DNA of 53,415 bases, from contig JBMNCR010000107.1 in the NCBI GenBank assembly GCA_049366695.1, positions 1-53,415 of the forward strand, given 5' to 3'. This DNA comes from JBMNCR01 sp049366695. Lineage in GTDB: Bacteria; Bacillota; Clostridia; Eubacteriales; Alkalibacteraceae. Shown piece after piece: positions 27,060 through 36,569 of the stretch. Within the stretch, counting starts at the first letter, position 1. Each line of letters opens with the position of its first letter. A program made the translations under genes and the position numbers. The notes beneath the pieces are model-generated. The model did not search any database. It had not been told where the DNA came from and saw only the letters and a list, made by a program, of their open reading frames with translations.

Positions 27060-28367
27060 ATGATAAAAAAAATCATTGTATATTCTATATATTTATTTAT
27101 TATTCTTTATTTATTATTTGCACCTTTCTATCTGAATAATATTTTTTCTAATAAATATTTAGCGGATACCTCAGAAGAAGAATGGTCAGGAGTAATAACT
27201 ATGTGGGACATACCAAGATATACTGTTAATGGCAGTAAATTTGGATGGATTAAATCTAGAATTTCACAGTATCATAAATTGAATCCAAACGTCCATATTG
27301 AATTAGAAGAACTTCATTATACTGATAACAAAACTATAGCCTTTAAAGGAGCCTTAAGCGAAGATCACCCTGATATTATGCCTCTTATAATTGATGGTGA
27401 ATCTATCCCATTAGATAATGTTTTGCCAATTGATTTTTTAGATGAGGCTGATAACTTAATAAGTTTTAAAGATGAACTAATCGGGTCTATATATTTGGAT
27501 GAAAAAATTTGGGGTATTCCCGTTTATTACTCCGTAAATGTGTTAATAATCAATAAAGACATATTACAAACTCTAGATATAGATATACCTAAAGATTTTA
27601 CATTTGATATATTTATCGATCTATTGAAAGAAATTAATGAAAAAGACTCAAAAAATCAAATCATTCCCTTTGATTTTTATCTCGAAGAAGGTGAATACTC
27701 CTATATGCCATTTTTGTTAAGTGACGGAGGAAACATTTTCTCGTCAAGTAATGAAAATGTTGATTTTTATAATTCAAAAGTTGTAACTGGATTACAGAAG
27801 TTAAAAATAATAAGTGATAACACAAATAATTTATCGCAAAATTATGGCTTAAGAAGTAAAACAGAAGTATACCAAGACTTTTTTAACAATACTACTGCTG
27901 TAATAGCAGGTAGCTTAGATGATGTAAATAAACTTATTAGAAAACAAAATCAAGGAAAGGGATTTGATTTTATTGTTACACCTTATCCAAAAGGAGATAG
28001 TAATCTTCCAGTCTATTTTGCTGAAGAAATAGGCGCTTACGCTATTATGGAAACAGAAGATAGCGGAAAATTAAAAGAAATTAATAAATTTATGCAATTT
28101 TTACTAGATGAAGATTCTCAAAACAGCATAGAAATCTTAGGTAAATTACCATCCGTCGAAGGATATACTTACGATTTTACTACGTATCCCCATTTAACAC
28201 AATTTAGTGACTCTTCATTTTTGCATGTTATACCTTTTTATACAGACTGGAAACAAATTTCTAATACTATTAATAACGAAATCAAAAAAATCTTTGCAGA
28301 TAATCAACCTACAACTGAGACTTTATACAATATTCAACAAACTACAGAAAACATTTTGAATAAATAA
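27060..28367 (+). CDS. ABC-type extracellular solute-binding protein, orphan
   Basis: A 435-residue family 1 solute-binding protein (sugar type): GVITMWDIPRY opens the mature domain, ADNLISFKDELIGSIYLDEK and IWGIPVYYSVNVLIINKDIL are typical of the hinge and ligand cleft. Residues 4-25 are hydrophobic, but no lipobox Cys follows, so it is a membrane-anchored or secreted form rather than a lipoprotein. GGAGG precedes the ATG. No permease or ATPase is nearby; it may serve a distant transporter, or act as a sensor component. Confidence 0.85.
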   Translation: MIKKIIVYSIYLFIILYLLFAPFYLNNIFSNKYLADTSEEEWSGVITMWDIPRYTVNGSKFGWIKSRISQYHKLNPNVHIELEELHYTDNKTIAFKGALSEDHPDIMPLIIDGESIPLDNVLPIDFLDEADNLISFKDELIGSIYLDEKIWGIPVYYSVNVLIINKDILQTLDIDIPKDFTFDIFIDLLKEINEKDSKNQIIPFDFYLEEGEYSYMPFLLSDGGNIFSSSNENVDFYNSKVVTGLQKLKIISDNTNNLSQNYGLRSKTEVYQDFFNNTTAVIAGSLDDVNKLIRKQNQGKGFDFIVTPYPKGDSNLPVYFAEEIGAYAIMETEDSGKLKEINKFMQFLLDEDSQNSIEILGKLPSVEGYTYDFTTYPHLTQFSDSSFLHVIPFYTDWKQISNTINNEIKKIFADNQPTTETLYNIQQTTENILNK

Positions 28368-28447
28368 ATCTACTTGAATTATTTTTTGTAAATTTGTATA
28401 ATAAAAAATTAGGTGAAACACTTCATTTTTTATATTGGAGGATATAA

Positions 28448-29362
28448 ATGATAAATAAACATATTTGTTGCGAATTACAAAGTATTGTAGAAAAAGTAAA
28501 TTTTTTCAGCAATGAACCTATGAAAAACCATACCTCTTTTAAAGTGGGTGGAAAAGTTGAAATACTTCTAACCCCAAATACAGAAGAACAAATAAAAAAA
28601 ATATTAATAATATTGATGAAAAAAAACATACCATTTTATATAATGGGAAATGGCAGTAATTTATTAGTATCTGACCAAGGTTTCAATGGGGTAATAATAA
28701 AGATATACAACAACTTTAATAATTACAGCGTCGAGGAAAATATAATAAGTGCACAGTCAGGAATATTATTGAGTAAGCTTGCAAAGGTCGCTTTAAAAAG
28801 TGATTTAAGTGGTTTAGAATTTGCCTCTGGAATCCCAGGTACTTTAGGCGGAGCAGTGACTATGAACGCTGGAGCATACGGTGGAGAAATGAAAGATGTA
28901 CTAATTAGCGCTCATGTTATCGATAAAAAAGGTAATATATCTGAAATAGTTAATGGTAACCTTAAATTAGGTTATAGAACTAGCGCAATTCAAGCAAATG
29001 ATTTAATAGTTCTATCTGCAAAAGTAAAACTTAAAAATGCTTCTACTAAAGAAATTAGTGATTTAATGAAAGATTTAGATCGTAAACGCAAAAGCAAACA
29101 ACCTCTTGAATGGCCCAGCGCGGGAAGCACGTTTAAGAGACCTGAAGGTCACTACGCTGGTAAACTTATAGAAGATTCAGGATTAAAAGGTTTTAGAATA
29201 GGTGGAGCGCAAGTTTCAGAAAAACACTGTGGTTTCATTATCAATAAAGAAAAAGCAACTGCAAAAGATATTGATGATTTAATACGACATGTTCAGACCG
29301 TAATATACAAAAAATTTAATGTAAAATTAGAAACTGAAGTTAAACGATTAGGAAAATTCTGA
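28448..29362 (+). CDS. murB: UDP-N-acetylmuramate dehydrogenase (MurB)
   Basis: A 304-residue flavoenzyme that reduces UDP-GlcNAc enolpyruvate to UDP-MurNAc in peptidoglycan synthesis. FAD-binding MGNGSNLLVSDQGF, SGIPGTLGGAVTMNAGAYGG, the GYRTSAIQ segment, PSAGSTFKRPEG with the catalytic Ser, and the late Glu in ETEVKRLG are present. Length fits the short type II form. TTGGAGGATATAA precedes the ATG. It follows the orphan solute-binding gene and is convergent with comFC. Confidence 0.97.
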   Translation: MINKHICCELQSIVEKVNFFSNEPMKNHTSFKVGGKVEILLTPNTEEQIKKILIILMKKNIPFYIMGNGSNLLVSDQGFNGVIIKIYNNFNNYSVEENIISAQSGILLSKLAKVALKSDLSGLEFASGIPGTLGGAVTMNAGAYGGEMKDVLISAHVIDKKGNISEIVNGNLKLGYRTSAIQANDLIVLSAKVKLKNASTKEISDLMKDLDRKRKSKQPLEWPSAGSTFKRPEGHYAGKLIEDSGLKGFRIGGAQVSEKHCGFIINKEKATAKDIDDLIRHVQTVIYKKFNVKLETEVKRLGKF

Positions 29363-29379
29363 TTAAATCATTTTATTAA

Positions 29380-30123
29380 TTAATATTGGATTTTACCACT
29401 AGCTAAAACTGCAAAATATGTGGCTTTAGCTCCTTTTTTTAGCAATGCTTCACAACAAGAATCAATAGTTGCTCCCGTAGTGTATACATCATCTATTATA
29501 AGTATTGCTTTGTTATTAATTTCTTCATTATTTACTACTTTAAAAACATTCTTAACATTCTCAAAACGCTCTATCTTATTTAATTCTATTTGATGTAAAT
29601 TATCCTTTTTCCTTAATAACGAAGTTGTATCAATCCTTATCGTCTTCGTATTATCTGTGTCATTTAACACTTGGCAAATCCCTTGAGCTATTTTTTCTGA
29701 CTGATTATAGCCCCTAATATTTTTTCTATTTTTATGTAATGGTACTGGGATTATCATATCCACTTGTTTAATCCACTGCATTTTAAGCAAATTATATCCA
29801 AGTGATTCCCCTAAATACACCGCTAATTCAGGATTGTGACAAAATTTTAATAAATAAATCAATTTTTTTACTGCTCCTTCATATTTATACTGTGCATATC
29901 CCTCATTAAAACAATAATCATATTGAAGACAGTCAGAACAATAATTTATTTCATTTTCACTAAGTTCTTTATTACATTTTCTGCATTTATTACCTATTGT
30001 CATCTTTAATTTTTGTAAACACTCATCACATATAAATTCTTTTGTAAAAAACAGTATTCGCTGACACAAAGGACACCTTCCATTTGGTATAAAGATAAAA
30101 TCAAGAATTTTTTTAATATTCAT
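29380..30123 (-). CDS. comFC: ComFC-like phosphoribosyltransferase-domain protein
   Basis: A 247-residue ComFC/GntX homologue. Two zinc-binding Cys pairs sets open the protein (CPLC...CDEC and CRKC...CSDC), followed by a type I phosphoribosyltransferase fold: PVPLHKNRKNIRGYNQSE and the PRPP loop IIDDVYTTGAT. In competent bacteria ComFC acts on internalised single-stranded DNA. Its start overlaps recD2 by 11 bases, so the two are coupled; both handle DNA in uptake or repair. Confidence 0.93.
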   Translation of the reverse strand: MNIKKILDFIFIPNGRCPLCQRILFFTKEFICDECLQKLKMTIGNKCRKCNKELSENEINYCSDCLQYDYCFNEGYAQYKYEGAVKKLIYLLKFCHNPELAVYLGESLGYNLLKMQWIKQVDMIIPVPLHKNRKNIRGYNQSEKIAQGICQVLNDTDNTKTIRIDTTSLLRKKDNLHQIELNKIERFENVKNVFKVVNNEEINNKAILIIDDVYTTGATIDSCCEALLKKGAKATYFAVLASGKIQY

Positions 30124-32329
30124 TATGACTATTTATAAATATATTACTTTCTATTCTCTGTCTTAATCCAGTTAACCTTTTATTGTTTTTAGTATTTTTT
30201 ATCATCCCTTGTATATACTGTTTGTGTCCTATCAAAATTACTAACTCTTTTGCTCTTGTAATAGCTGTATATAAAAGATTCCTATTCAACAGAATACCCG
30301 GCCCTTTAAATATAGGCATAATAATAACTGGAAACTCGCTACCTTGACTCTTATGTACAGTTATAGCGTAAGATAACATCAACTCATCTAATTCTTCAAA
30401 ATCATATATTGCCTTTTTTTCATAATCAAAAATAATAACTAGTTTTTTATTTTCCGTACTTATTTTATCGATAATACCTATGTCTCCGTTAAAAACACCT
30501 TTTCCAGTTTCTGCAGTTTTTATATTATCCCATTCTTTATTATAATTATTTCTGATTTGCATTATTTTATCTCCTTCTCTAAATACACTTGAAGAAAAAG
30601 ATTTTTCAGTTTTGTTCTCACTATAAGGATTAATATTACTTTGTAGCGATTTATTAAGTTCATAAACACCTACTGAACCTTTTTTAACAGGAGTAATAAT
30701 TTGGATATCTTCCATAAAATTATATTTAGTCAATCTACTTGTACATAATTCTATTATTTTTCTTCTTATCCTTTCTCCAGTAGGACAATCTATAAAAAAG
30801 AAATCTTTATCCTTTTGATTCAATATGGGAAACTCTCCATTGTTTATTCTATGAGCATTTACTACTATCATACTTTCTTGTGCTTGCCTAAATATTTTAT
30901 TTAATCTGACTACTTTTAATAAATCACTTTCAATTAAATCTTTCAATACATTCCCTGGTCCTACAGATGGCAACTGATTTATATCACCAACCAGTATTAT
31001 TCTAGTACCTAGTTTCAATGCTTTTAATAAACTATTCATTAAATGAATATCAATCATCGAAGCTTCATCTACAATTATCACATCATATTCTAAGGGATTT
31101 TCTTCATTTCGTTCAAAACTTTGGTTATCCTCATCCATAGAAAATCCATATTCTAATAGCCTATGTATAGTTACAGCACTTTCACCAGTGGACTGAGTCA
31201 TACGTTTTGCAGCTCTTCCTGTAGGTGCAGCCAGTGCTATTTCATAGTTAAGCCTTTTAAATATATTTAAAATGCAATTTATTATCGTAGTTTTACCAGT
31301 TCCCGGACCACCAGTTATAATAACCACACCATTTTGTATGGATGCTTTAATTGCTTCGATTTGTATAGGATCTAGTATAATATTATTTTCATTTTGAAAG
31401 TTGACTATAATACTATCCACGTCAATTCTTTCTTTTTCATACCTATAATTATTCGTTTCTACTATCAAATTTGATACATTCTCTTCTGCTTTATATGAAG
31501 GTATCAAATAATATACTCTCGTTTCATCGATCAAATCTAATTTAATTTCACCTTGTAAAATTAATTCTTGCAAATGATACTCTATCAAATCTTCTTCAAC
31601 TTTTAATTGCTGAGATGAATCCATAATTAATTTCGATTCCGTTAAAAACATATGCCCATCGTTGTAACACGATGATAAAGAATATTTGATGCCAGCCATT
31701 ATTCTAAATGGAGAATCCTCTTCTATTCCTATACTCATGGCTATAAAATCTGCAGACTTAAATCCCATACCGGGTACTTCATTAATTATTTTATATGGAT
31801 TTTCTTTAATAATCGATATGGTATTATCTTTATAAATTTTATATATCCTCATTGCATGAGTAGACGAGACTCCATATTGACCTAAAAAAACAATTGCTTC
31901 CATCACTTCTCTATTTTCATTAAAAGATTCAGATATTTTTATAGCCGTTTTTTTGCCAATGCCTGGTATTTTGGTAAGCTTTAATGGATTGTATTTTATA
32001 ACATCCATTACATCCACTCCAAATTGTTCAATGAGTAATTTAGCTTTTTTGTCTCCTATCCCAGTAATAATTCCAGAACTCAAATATTTTTCGATACCTT
32101 CTAATGTGGAGGGTATTTCTATCCCAAAACTATGAGCTTTAAACTGCATGCCGAAGTTTGAATGCTCAGTCCAATTCCCTTTAATACCTATGTATTCTCC
32201 CTTTTTTAGACTAGGAAAATTGCCAATAACTGTGATAAGGTTATTATTACAATCTAAATCCATAACTGTGTAGTTATTGTATTCATTGTAAAATATTATC
32301 TTCTCTACATACCCACATATCTTTTCCAT
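30113..32329 (-). CDS. recD2: RecD2-type DNA helicase
   Basis: A 738-residue SF1B 5'-3' helicase of the RecD2 group found in bacteria without RecBC. An N-terminal OB-like region and helix-hairpin-helix repeats (SSGIITGIGDKKAKLL, LTKIPGIGKKTA) precede the motor: Walker A GGPGTGKTT (about 340-348), VDEASMID, and VHKSQGSEFPVI near the C-terminus. Involved in DNA repair and replication-fork processing. A possible extended -10 (TGTTATAAT, minus strand, 32397-32389) lies 60 bases upstream. Confidence 0.95.
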   Translation of the reverse strand: MEKICGYVEKIIFYNEYNNYTVMDLDCNNNLITVIGNFPSLKKGEYIGIKGNWTEHSNFGMQFKAHSFGIEIPSTLEGIEKYLSSGIITGIGDKKAKLLIEQFGVDVMDVIKYNPLKLTKIPGIGKKTAIKISESFNENREVMEAIVFLGQYGVSSTHAMRIYKIYKDNTISIIKENPYKIINEVPGMGFKSADFIAMSIGIEEDSPFRIMAGIKYSLSSCYNDGHMFLTESKLIMDSSQQLKVEEDLIEYHLQELILQGEIKLDLIDETRVYYLIPSYKAEENVSNLIVETNNYRYEKERIDVDSIIVNFQNENNIILDPIQIEAIKASIQNGVVIITGGPGTGKTTIINCILNIFKRLNYEIALAAPTGRAAKRMTQSTGESAVTIHRLLEYGFSMDEDNQSFERNEENPLEYDVIIVDEASMIDIHLMNSLLKALKLGTRIILVGDINQLPSVGPGNVLKDLIESDLLKVVRLNKIFRQAQESMIVVNAHRINNGEFPILNQKDKDFFFIDCPTGERIRRKIIELCTSRLTKYNFMEDIQIITPVKKGSVGVYELNKSLQSNINPYSENKTEKSFSSSVFREGDKIMQIRNNYNKEWDNIKTAETGKGVFNGDIGIIDKISTENKKLVIIFDYEKKAIYDFEELDELMLSYAITVHKSQGSEFPVIIMPIFKGPGILLNRNLLYTAITRAKELVILIGHKQYIQGMIKNTKNNKRLTGLRQRIESNIFINSHNEY

Positions 32330-32557
32330 AATTACCTCTATCTATTGTTGTTTTCTTATTAAATATCTAAATTAGTAGATCTATCTGTATTATAACATAA
32401 TAGAATAAGAAGAATACATACTGTCTATAGCTTCACGGAAATATCGCCATACAACTTTATCAAGAGAATATCTAGTATTTAAAATAACTCTCCATCAACT
32501 TTACTACATTCCGCTCAAAATAACATCTAAAAAAGAGCCCATTTTCAACTACAATAT

Positions 32558-32589
32558 AAAAAGAGCTCCTATCATATAGAATGAAGCTC
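32558..32589 (-). terminator. Terminator of fabV
   Basis: Read leftward, GAGCTTC (32589-32583) pairs with GGAGCTC (32569-32563) with one G.U pair, followed by five T (32562-32558). It lies 28 bases beyond the fabV stop. Confidence 0.65.
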
Positions 32590-32616
32590 CGTTTAACAAA
32601 ATATTTATAACTACTT

Positions 32617-33810
32617 TTACTTTAAAATAATTCTATTTAATTCTTCTAAATCAACTTCTTCATTATAATCGATATTTTCAAAATTAAATCCGTTAATCTT
32701 CATAAAATCATCAATAAATCCTTTAATATCCGTTAATTCATCAATATTGTCATTATTTACATTTTTCAAAATATCATTTACTTTTCTTTGCACTTCTTTA
32801 TCTAGTTCTAAATTATCTGGTCTCAAACGATTGGATTCATCACTAATTCTTTTGTTCCCATACAGCATATCCTTAAATAACCTATATTTTTGCTCTATTT
32901 CCCCTTCGTGAGTACCTTCTTCCTTCATTATCTTATATAAAATTGCTCCATAAACTGGAAATATAGGTATGTATATACTTGCTTTAGTTACGATGGCTTT
33001 ACTAGCAGATATTAATGCCTCTCCATTATATCTTTCCTTAAGGATTGGGCTTAATTTTTGCGCAGTCTCATCTAAATGGTTTTTAGCCATACCAATGGTT
33101 CCATGTCTATATATTTCGTAGGTAGCTGGAGACCCTAAGTACGTGTATGCAATCGTCTTAAATCCTTCATTTAATACCCCTGCTTCGGATAGCATATCTA
33201 CCCATATATTCCAATCCTCTCCACCCATAACTTTTATAGTGCTCTCAATTTCTTCTTGGGTAGCCATCTCCATTGTCTCTTCTTTTAATTTCATACTATT
33301 AATATCTATGCTGTATCCATTCACTTCTTTACCAATACTTTTAATGGTAGAGTTATATGTTTGTGTTGTATATGGATCCGTCCTTCTGTTTGAAGCTAAA
33401 GAATAAATAAGCAAATCTATCTTTCCATATTCCTTTTTAATATATTCCAAAACTTTCTCTTTCATTTCTATAGAAAAGGCATCACCAATAAAATCTTTAC
33501 AATTCAATCCAGCCTCTTGTGCAAATTGTTGAAAGAATATGTTGTTCCACCATCCAGCAGTACCAGTTTTATTTCGCTTTGGTTCCACTTCATAAGAAAC
33601 ATTTATTGTATTAGCTTTGCACGCAAAAGCTAAAGTTACTCTACTAGCTAATCCATATCCTGAAGAACCACCTATAATCAAAACATTCTTCGGGCCTTCA
33701 AATTCACCTTCATTTTTTACATACTCTATTTGTCTTCTTACATTTTCTTTACATCCTAAAGGATGTACCCTTATACATATATTATTCTTTATAACAGGTT
33801 TTATTATCAC
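32617..33810 (-). CDS. fabV: Trans-2-enoyl-ACP/CoA reductase FabV
   Basis: A 397-residue FabV/Ter enzyme, NADH-dependent, doing the last reduction of each fatty acid elongation round. Nucleotide-binding GGSSGYGLASRVTLAFA and VSYEVEP (acidic residue, suggesting NADH) are seen, with the catalytic Y-x8-K as YRHGTIGMAK. The frame is open to 33888, but AGGAGG seven bases before a GTG at 33810 gives the usual FabV N-terminus (VIIKPVIKNNIC...HPLGC) and usual length. It is divergent from the acc-fab cluster and is the only enoyl reductase seen, so it probably serves that pathway. A crotonyl-CoA reductase role (Ter) is the alternative. Confidence 0.93.
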   Translation of the reverse strand: MIIKPVIKNNICIRVHPLGCKENVRRQIEYVKNEGEFEGPKNVLIIGGSSGYGLASRVTLAFACKANTINVSYEVEPKRNKTGTAGWWNNIFFQQFAQEAGLNCKDFIGDAFSIEMKEKVLEYIKKEYGKIDLLIYSLASNRRTDPYTTQTYNSTIKSIGKEVNGYSIDINSMKLKEETMEMATQEEIESTIKVMGGEDWNIWVDMLSEAGVLNEGFKTIAYTYLGSPATYEIYRHGTIGMAKNHLDETAQKLSPILKERYNGEALISASKAIVTKASIYIPIFPVYGAILYKIMKEEGTHEGEIEQKYRLFKDMLYGNKRISDESNRLRPDNLELDKEVQRKVNDILKNVNNDNIDELTDIKGFIDDFMKINGFNFENIDYNEEVDLEELNRIILK

Positions 33811-33858
33811 TTCGGTGCCTCCTACTACACATTTTTGTTGACAATTATTAATATTTGT

Positions 33859-33888
33859 ATTATATTTCAAATATACTTTGATTGTCAA
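33859..33888 (-). promoter_or_regulatory. Consensus promoter of fabV
   Basis: On the minus strand a perfect TTGACA (33888-33883), 18 bases, and a perfect TATAAT (33864-33859). Its -35 lies inside the FabT-like palindrome. Confidence 0.8.
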
Positions 33889-33890
33889 AG
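33876..33890. promoter_or_regulatory. FabT-like operator between fabV and accB
   Basis: CTTTGATTGTCAAAG is a 15-base palindrome (CTTTGA, three bases, TCAAAG). It matches the TTTGA/TCAAA boxes bound by the MarR-family fatty acid repressor FabT. It overlaps the fabV -35 and lies about 45 bases upstream of accB. No fabT gene is in the window, so the regulator is inferred. Confidence 0.65.
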
Positions 33891-33936
33891 GATTTAGTAA
33901 TAATAAATGATTGTATAAACTGGGAGGTCCCGTATT

Positions 33937-34386
33937 TTGAATTTAAATGAAATAATAAAAATAATCGATAAGATTGATAATAGTAGTGTCAATCAGTTTG
34001 AAATAGTTGATGATAAGTTCCAAATGTATATTTCTAAAGACAATAATAATGTTGTCTCCGTTCAATCAACAAATGATAAAGTTCAAGTGTTGAATCAAAA
34101 TGTTATTCCACAAGATTCACTAAATGATAATGATACAACAGTAAAATCTCCTCTAGTGGGAATATATTACGAATCTCCTTCCCCTGATGCGAAATCCTTT
34201 GTTAATATAGGAGATACTGTAAAAGAAGGCGATGTTATTTGTATTATTGAAGCCATGAAAATTTTTAACGAAATAAAAAGTCCTTGTAATGGCATAGTTA
34301 AAAAGATATTAGTGTCCAATCTGGACATTATAGAATTTGAACAGCCATTAATAATTATAGGAGAAGATACTAATGACACCAATTAG
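33937..34386 (+). CDS. accB: Biotin carboxyl carrier protein of acetyl-CoA carboxylase
   Basis: A 149-residue BCCP. The C-terminal biotinyl domain carries IEAMKIFNEIKSP, with the biotinylated lysine at about 108. A flexible polar linker separates it from the N-terminal part. The start is TTG, nine bases after GGGAGG; no ATG is available. First gene of the ten-gene fatty acid operon; its end overlaps accC by 14 bases. Confidence 0.95.
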   Translation: MNLNEIIKIIDKIDNSSVNQFEIVDDKFQMYISKDNNNVVSVQSTNDKVQVLNQNVIPQDSLNDNDTTVKSPLVGIYYESPSPDAKSFVNIGDTVKEGDVICIIEAMKIFNEIKSPCNGIVKKILVSNLDIIEFEQPLIIIGEDTNDTN

Positions 34387-35719
34387 GAGAATTCTCATCG
34401 CAAACAGAGGAGAAATAGCGGTTCGAATCATTAGAGCATGTAAAGAGTTAGGCATTGAAACAGTAAGCGTCTATTCTACTGCAGATAAAGAAAGCTTGCA
34501 TGTTGCTCTGGCTGACTATTCTATTTGTGTTGGTTCAGGCTCGCCTCAAGAAAGCTATTTAAATTTAGATCGAATTATGAGTACTGCTGTTGCTTTAGGT
34601 GTCGATGCTATCCATCCGGGTTATGGATTTCTTTCAGAGAATAGTAAGTTTGCAAAAATGTGCGAAGAGTGTAATATTTCTTTTATTGGTCCATCTTCAA
34701 ATGCAATCAAACTCATGGGTAACAAATCAACTGCTAGGGAAATCATGAAAAAGAATGACGTACCTGTAATCCCAGGTTCTGAAGGCATAGTGGAAAGTAT
34801 AGAAGAAGCAAAAAAAATTGCAGAAAACATCGGATTTCCTGTTATTGTTAAAGCCTCCCTAGGGGGCGGAGGTAAAGGAATGAGAATTATAAACAATAGT
34901 GACGAAATGGAAAAATTTGTTTCTCAAGCAAAGTCAGAGGCGGAAAATGCTTTTGGTGATTCGTCTATATATATTGAAAAATATATTACCGAATCTAAGC
35001 ATGTAGAATTCCAAATCATTGCTGATAAATACGGAAATATTGTACACTTATATGATAGAGAATGTTCTATACAAAGAAATAATCAAAAAATGATAGAAGA
35101 AGCTCCGGCTACTTGTATTAATGATGAATTAAGAAAAGAAATGGGTAATACTGCTATAAAAGCAGCTCGAGCTATTAATTATGAAAATGCAGGTACAATA
35201 GAATTCTTATTAGATGAAAACAATAATTATTATTTTATTGAAATGAATACTCGAATACAAGTTGAGCATCCTATTACTGAGATGATTACGGGAATAGATT
35301 TGATAAAACAGCAGATTAATATTGCACAAGGTGAACCTATTCCATTTAAACAAGAAAATATAAAGATCAATGGGCATGCAATGGAATGCAGAATAAACGC
35401 AGAAGATCCTAACAATGATTTTAGACCATGTGCAGGTTTAATTAAGGAGCTTCATTTGCCAGGTGGAAATGGAGTTCGAATTGATTCTCATATATATCAA
35501 AACTATCGAATACCATTATATTATGACTCTATGATATGTAAACTAATAACATGGGCTGACAATAGAATTGAAACAATAAATAAAATGAATATGGCATTGA
35601 GCGAGATAATAATACAAGATATTAAAACGAATATTTCCTTATTAAATAAAATAATTAATCACAAAGATTTTGTTTGTGGAAATATAAATACTAATTTTAT
35701 TAAAAAAATAATCGAATAG
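34373..35719 (+). CDS. accC: Biotin carboxylase of acetyl-CoA carboxylase
   Basis: A 448-residue ATP-grasp enzyme that carboxylates biotin on AccB using bicarbonate and ATP. Motifs: RILIANRGEIAVRIIRACKE at the start, HPGYGFLSEN, the glycine loop LGGGGKGMR, EMNTRIQVEHP and MECRINAEDP. Length is standard. Translation is probably coupled to accB through the overlap. Confidence 0.97.
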   Translation: MTPIRRILIANRGEIAVRIIRACKELGIETVSVYSTADKESLHVALADYSICVGSGSPQESYLNLDRIMSTAVALGVDAIHPGYGFLSENSKFAKMCEECNISFIGPSSNAIKLMGNKSTAREIMKKNDVPVIPGSEGIVESIEEAKKIAENIGFPVIVKASLGGGGKGMRIINNSDEMEKFVSQAKSEAENAFGDSSIYIEKYITESKHVEFQIIADKYGNIVHLYDRECSIQRNNQKMIEEAPATCINDELRKEMGNTAIKAARAINYENAGTIEFLLDENNNYYFIEMNTRIQVEHPITEMITGIDLIKQQINIAQGEPIPFKQENIKINGHAMECRINAEDPNNDFRPCAGLIKELHLPGGNGVRIDSHIYQNYRIPLYYDSMICKLITWADNRIETINKMNMALSEIIIQDIKTNISLLNKIINHKDFVCGNINTNFIKKIIE

Positions 35720-35728
35720 GTAGATAAT

Positions 35729-36565
35729 ATGTTTAAATTCATAAATAAAAACAAAAAATTTAATTCAAAAGAATTCCAGCAAAAAAAAATACCGGATAAT
35801 TTGTATACTAAATGCGAGAATTGCACTAATTTTGTGTATTACGAAGACCTTTCAAACAATAATTATATTTGCCCGAAATGCAATTATCACTTTAGACTAA
35901 ACGCTTTTCAAAGAATTAAATCGACAATAGATAAAGACTCATTTAAGGAATTTAATAAGTTTATGAAAACAAAAAATATCTTGAAATTCCCACAATACAA
36001 TGAGAAAATATCAAAAGTAATGAAAGAAACCAAAATGAGAGAAGCTGTTATAACTGGTTATGGTGAGATTAATGGTATACGTTGCGTAGTTGCTGCTATG
36101 GACAGTTATTTTTTAATGGGTAGTATGGGTAGTATAGTAGGTGAGAAAATAACTCAAGCTATAGAGAAATCTATTAAAAACAAACTTCCATTAATTATTT
36201 TTACTGCATCAGGTGGTGCAAGAATGCAAGAAGGCATATTATCCTTAATGCAAATGGCAAAAGTAAGTAGTGCATTAAAAAAGCATCATGACAGAGGCTT
36301 ATTATATGTCAGTGTCTTGACTCATCCAACTACTGGAGGAGTAACTGCTAGTTTTGCTATGTTGGGAGATATTATTTTAGCTGAGCCGGGAGCGCTAATT
36401 GGTTTTGCAGGTCCAAGAGTAATTAAACAAACCATTCGTCAGGAATTACCCAAAGGTTTTCAAAGTTCTGAATTCCTTTTAGAACATGGTTTTGTAGACG
36501 CAATTGCTCCTAGAAAACAAATGAAAAAAATGTTACATAAGATTCTTGTTATTCATAAGGGGTGA
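35729..36565 (+). CDS. accD: Acetyl-CoA carboxylase carboxyltransferase beta subunit
   Basis: A 278-residue beta subunit. A four-Cys zinc ribbon (CENC and CPKC, about residues 29-51) is followed by the crotonase-fold carboxyltransferase domain with TASGGARMQEG and HPTTGGVTASFAMLGD. Works with AccA to move the carboxyl group from biotin to acetyl-CoA, making malonyl-CoA. Nine bases behind accC and four ahead of accA. Confidence 0.96.
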   Translation: MFKFINKNKKFNSKEFQQKKIPDNLYTKCENCTNFVYYEDLSNNNYICPKCNYHFRLNAFQRIKSTIDKDSFKEFNKFMKTKNILKFPQYNEKISKVMKETKMREAVITGYGEINGIRCVVAAMDSYFLMGSMGSIVGEKITQAIEKSIKNKLPLIIFTASGGARMQEGILSLMQMAKVSSALKKHHDRGLLYVSVLTHPTTGGVTASFAMLGDIILAEPGALIGFAGPRVIKQTIRQELPKGFQSSEFLLEHGFVDAIAPRKQMKKMLHKILVIHKG

Positions 36566-36569
36566 TAAT

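Noticed and set aside
33811..33888. N-terminal extension of FabV from a TTG
   Set aside because: It runs through the fabV promoter and FabT-like box; the GTG at 33810 has AGGAGG and matches the family N-terminus.
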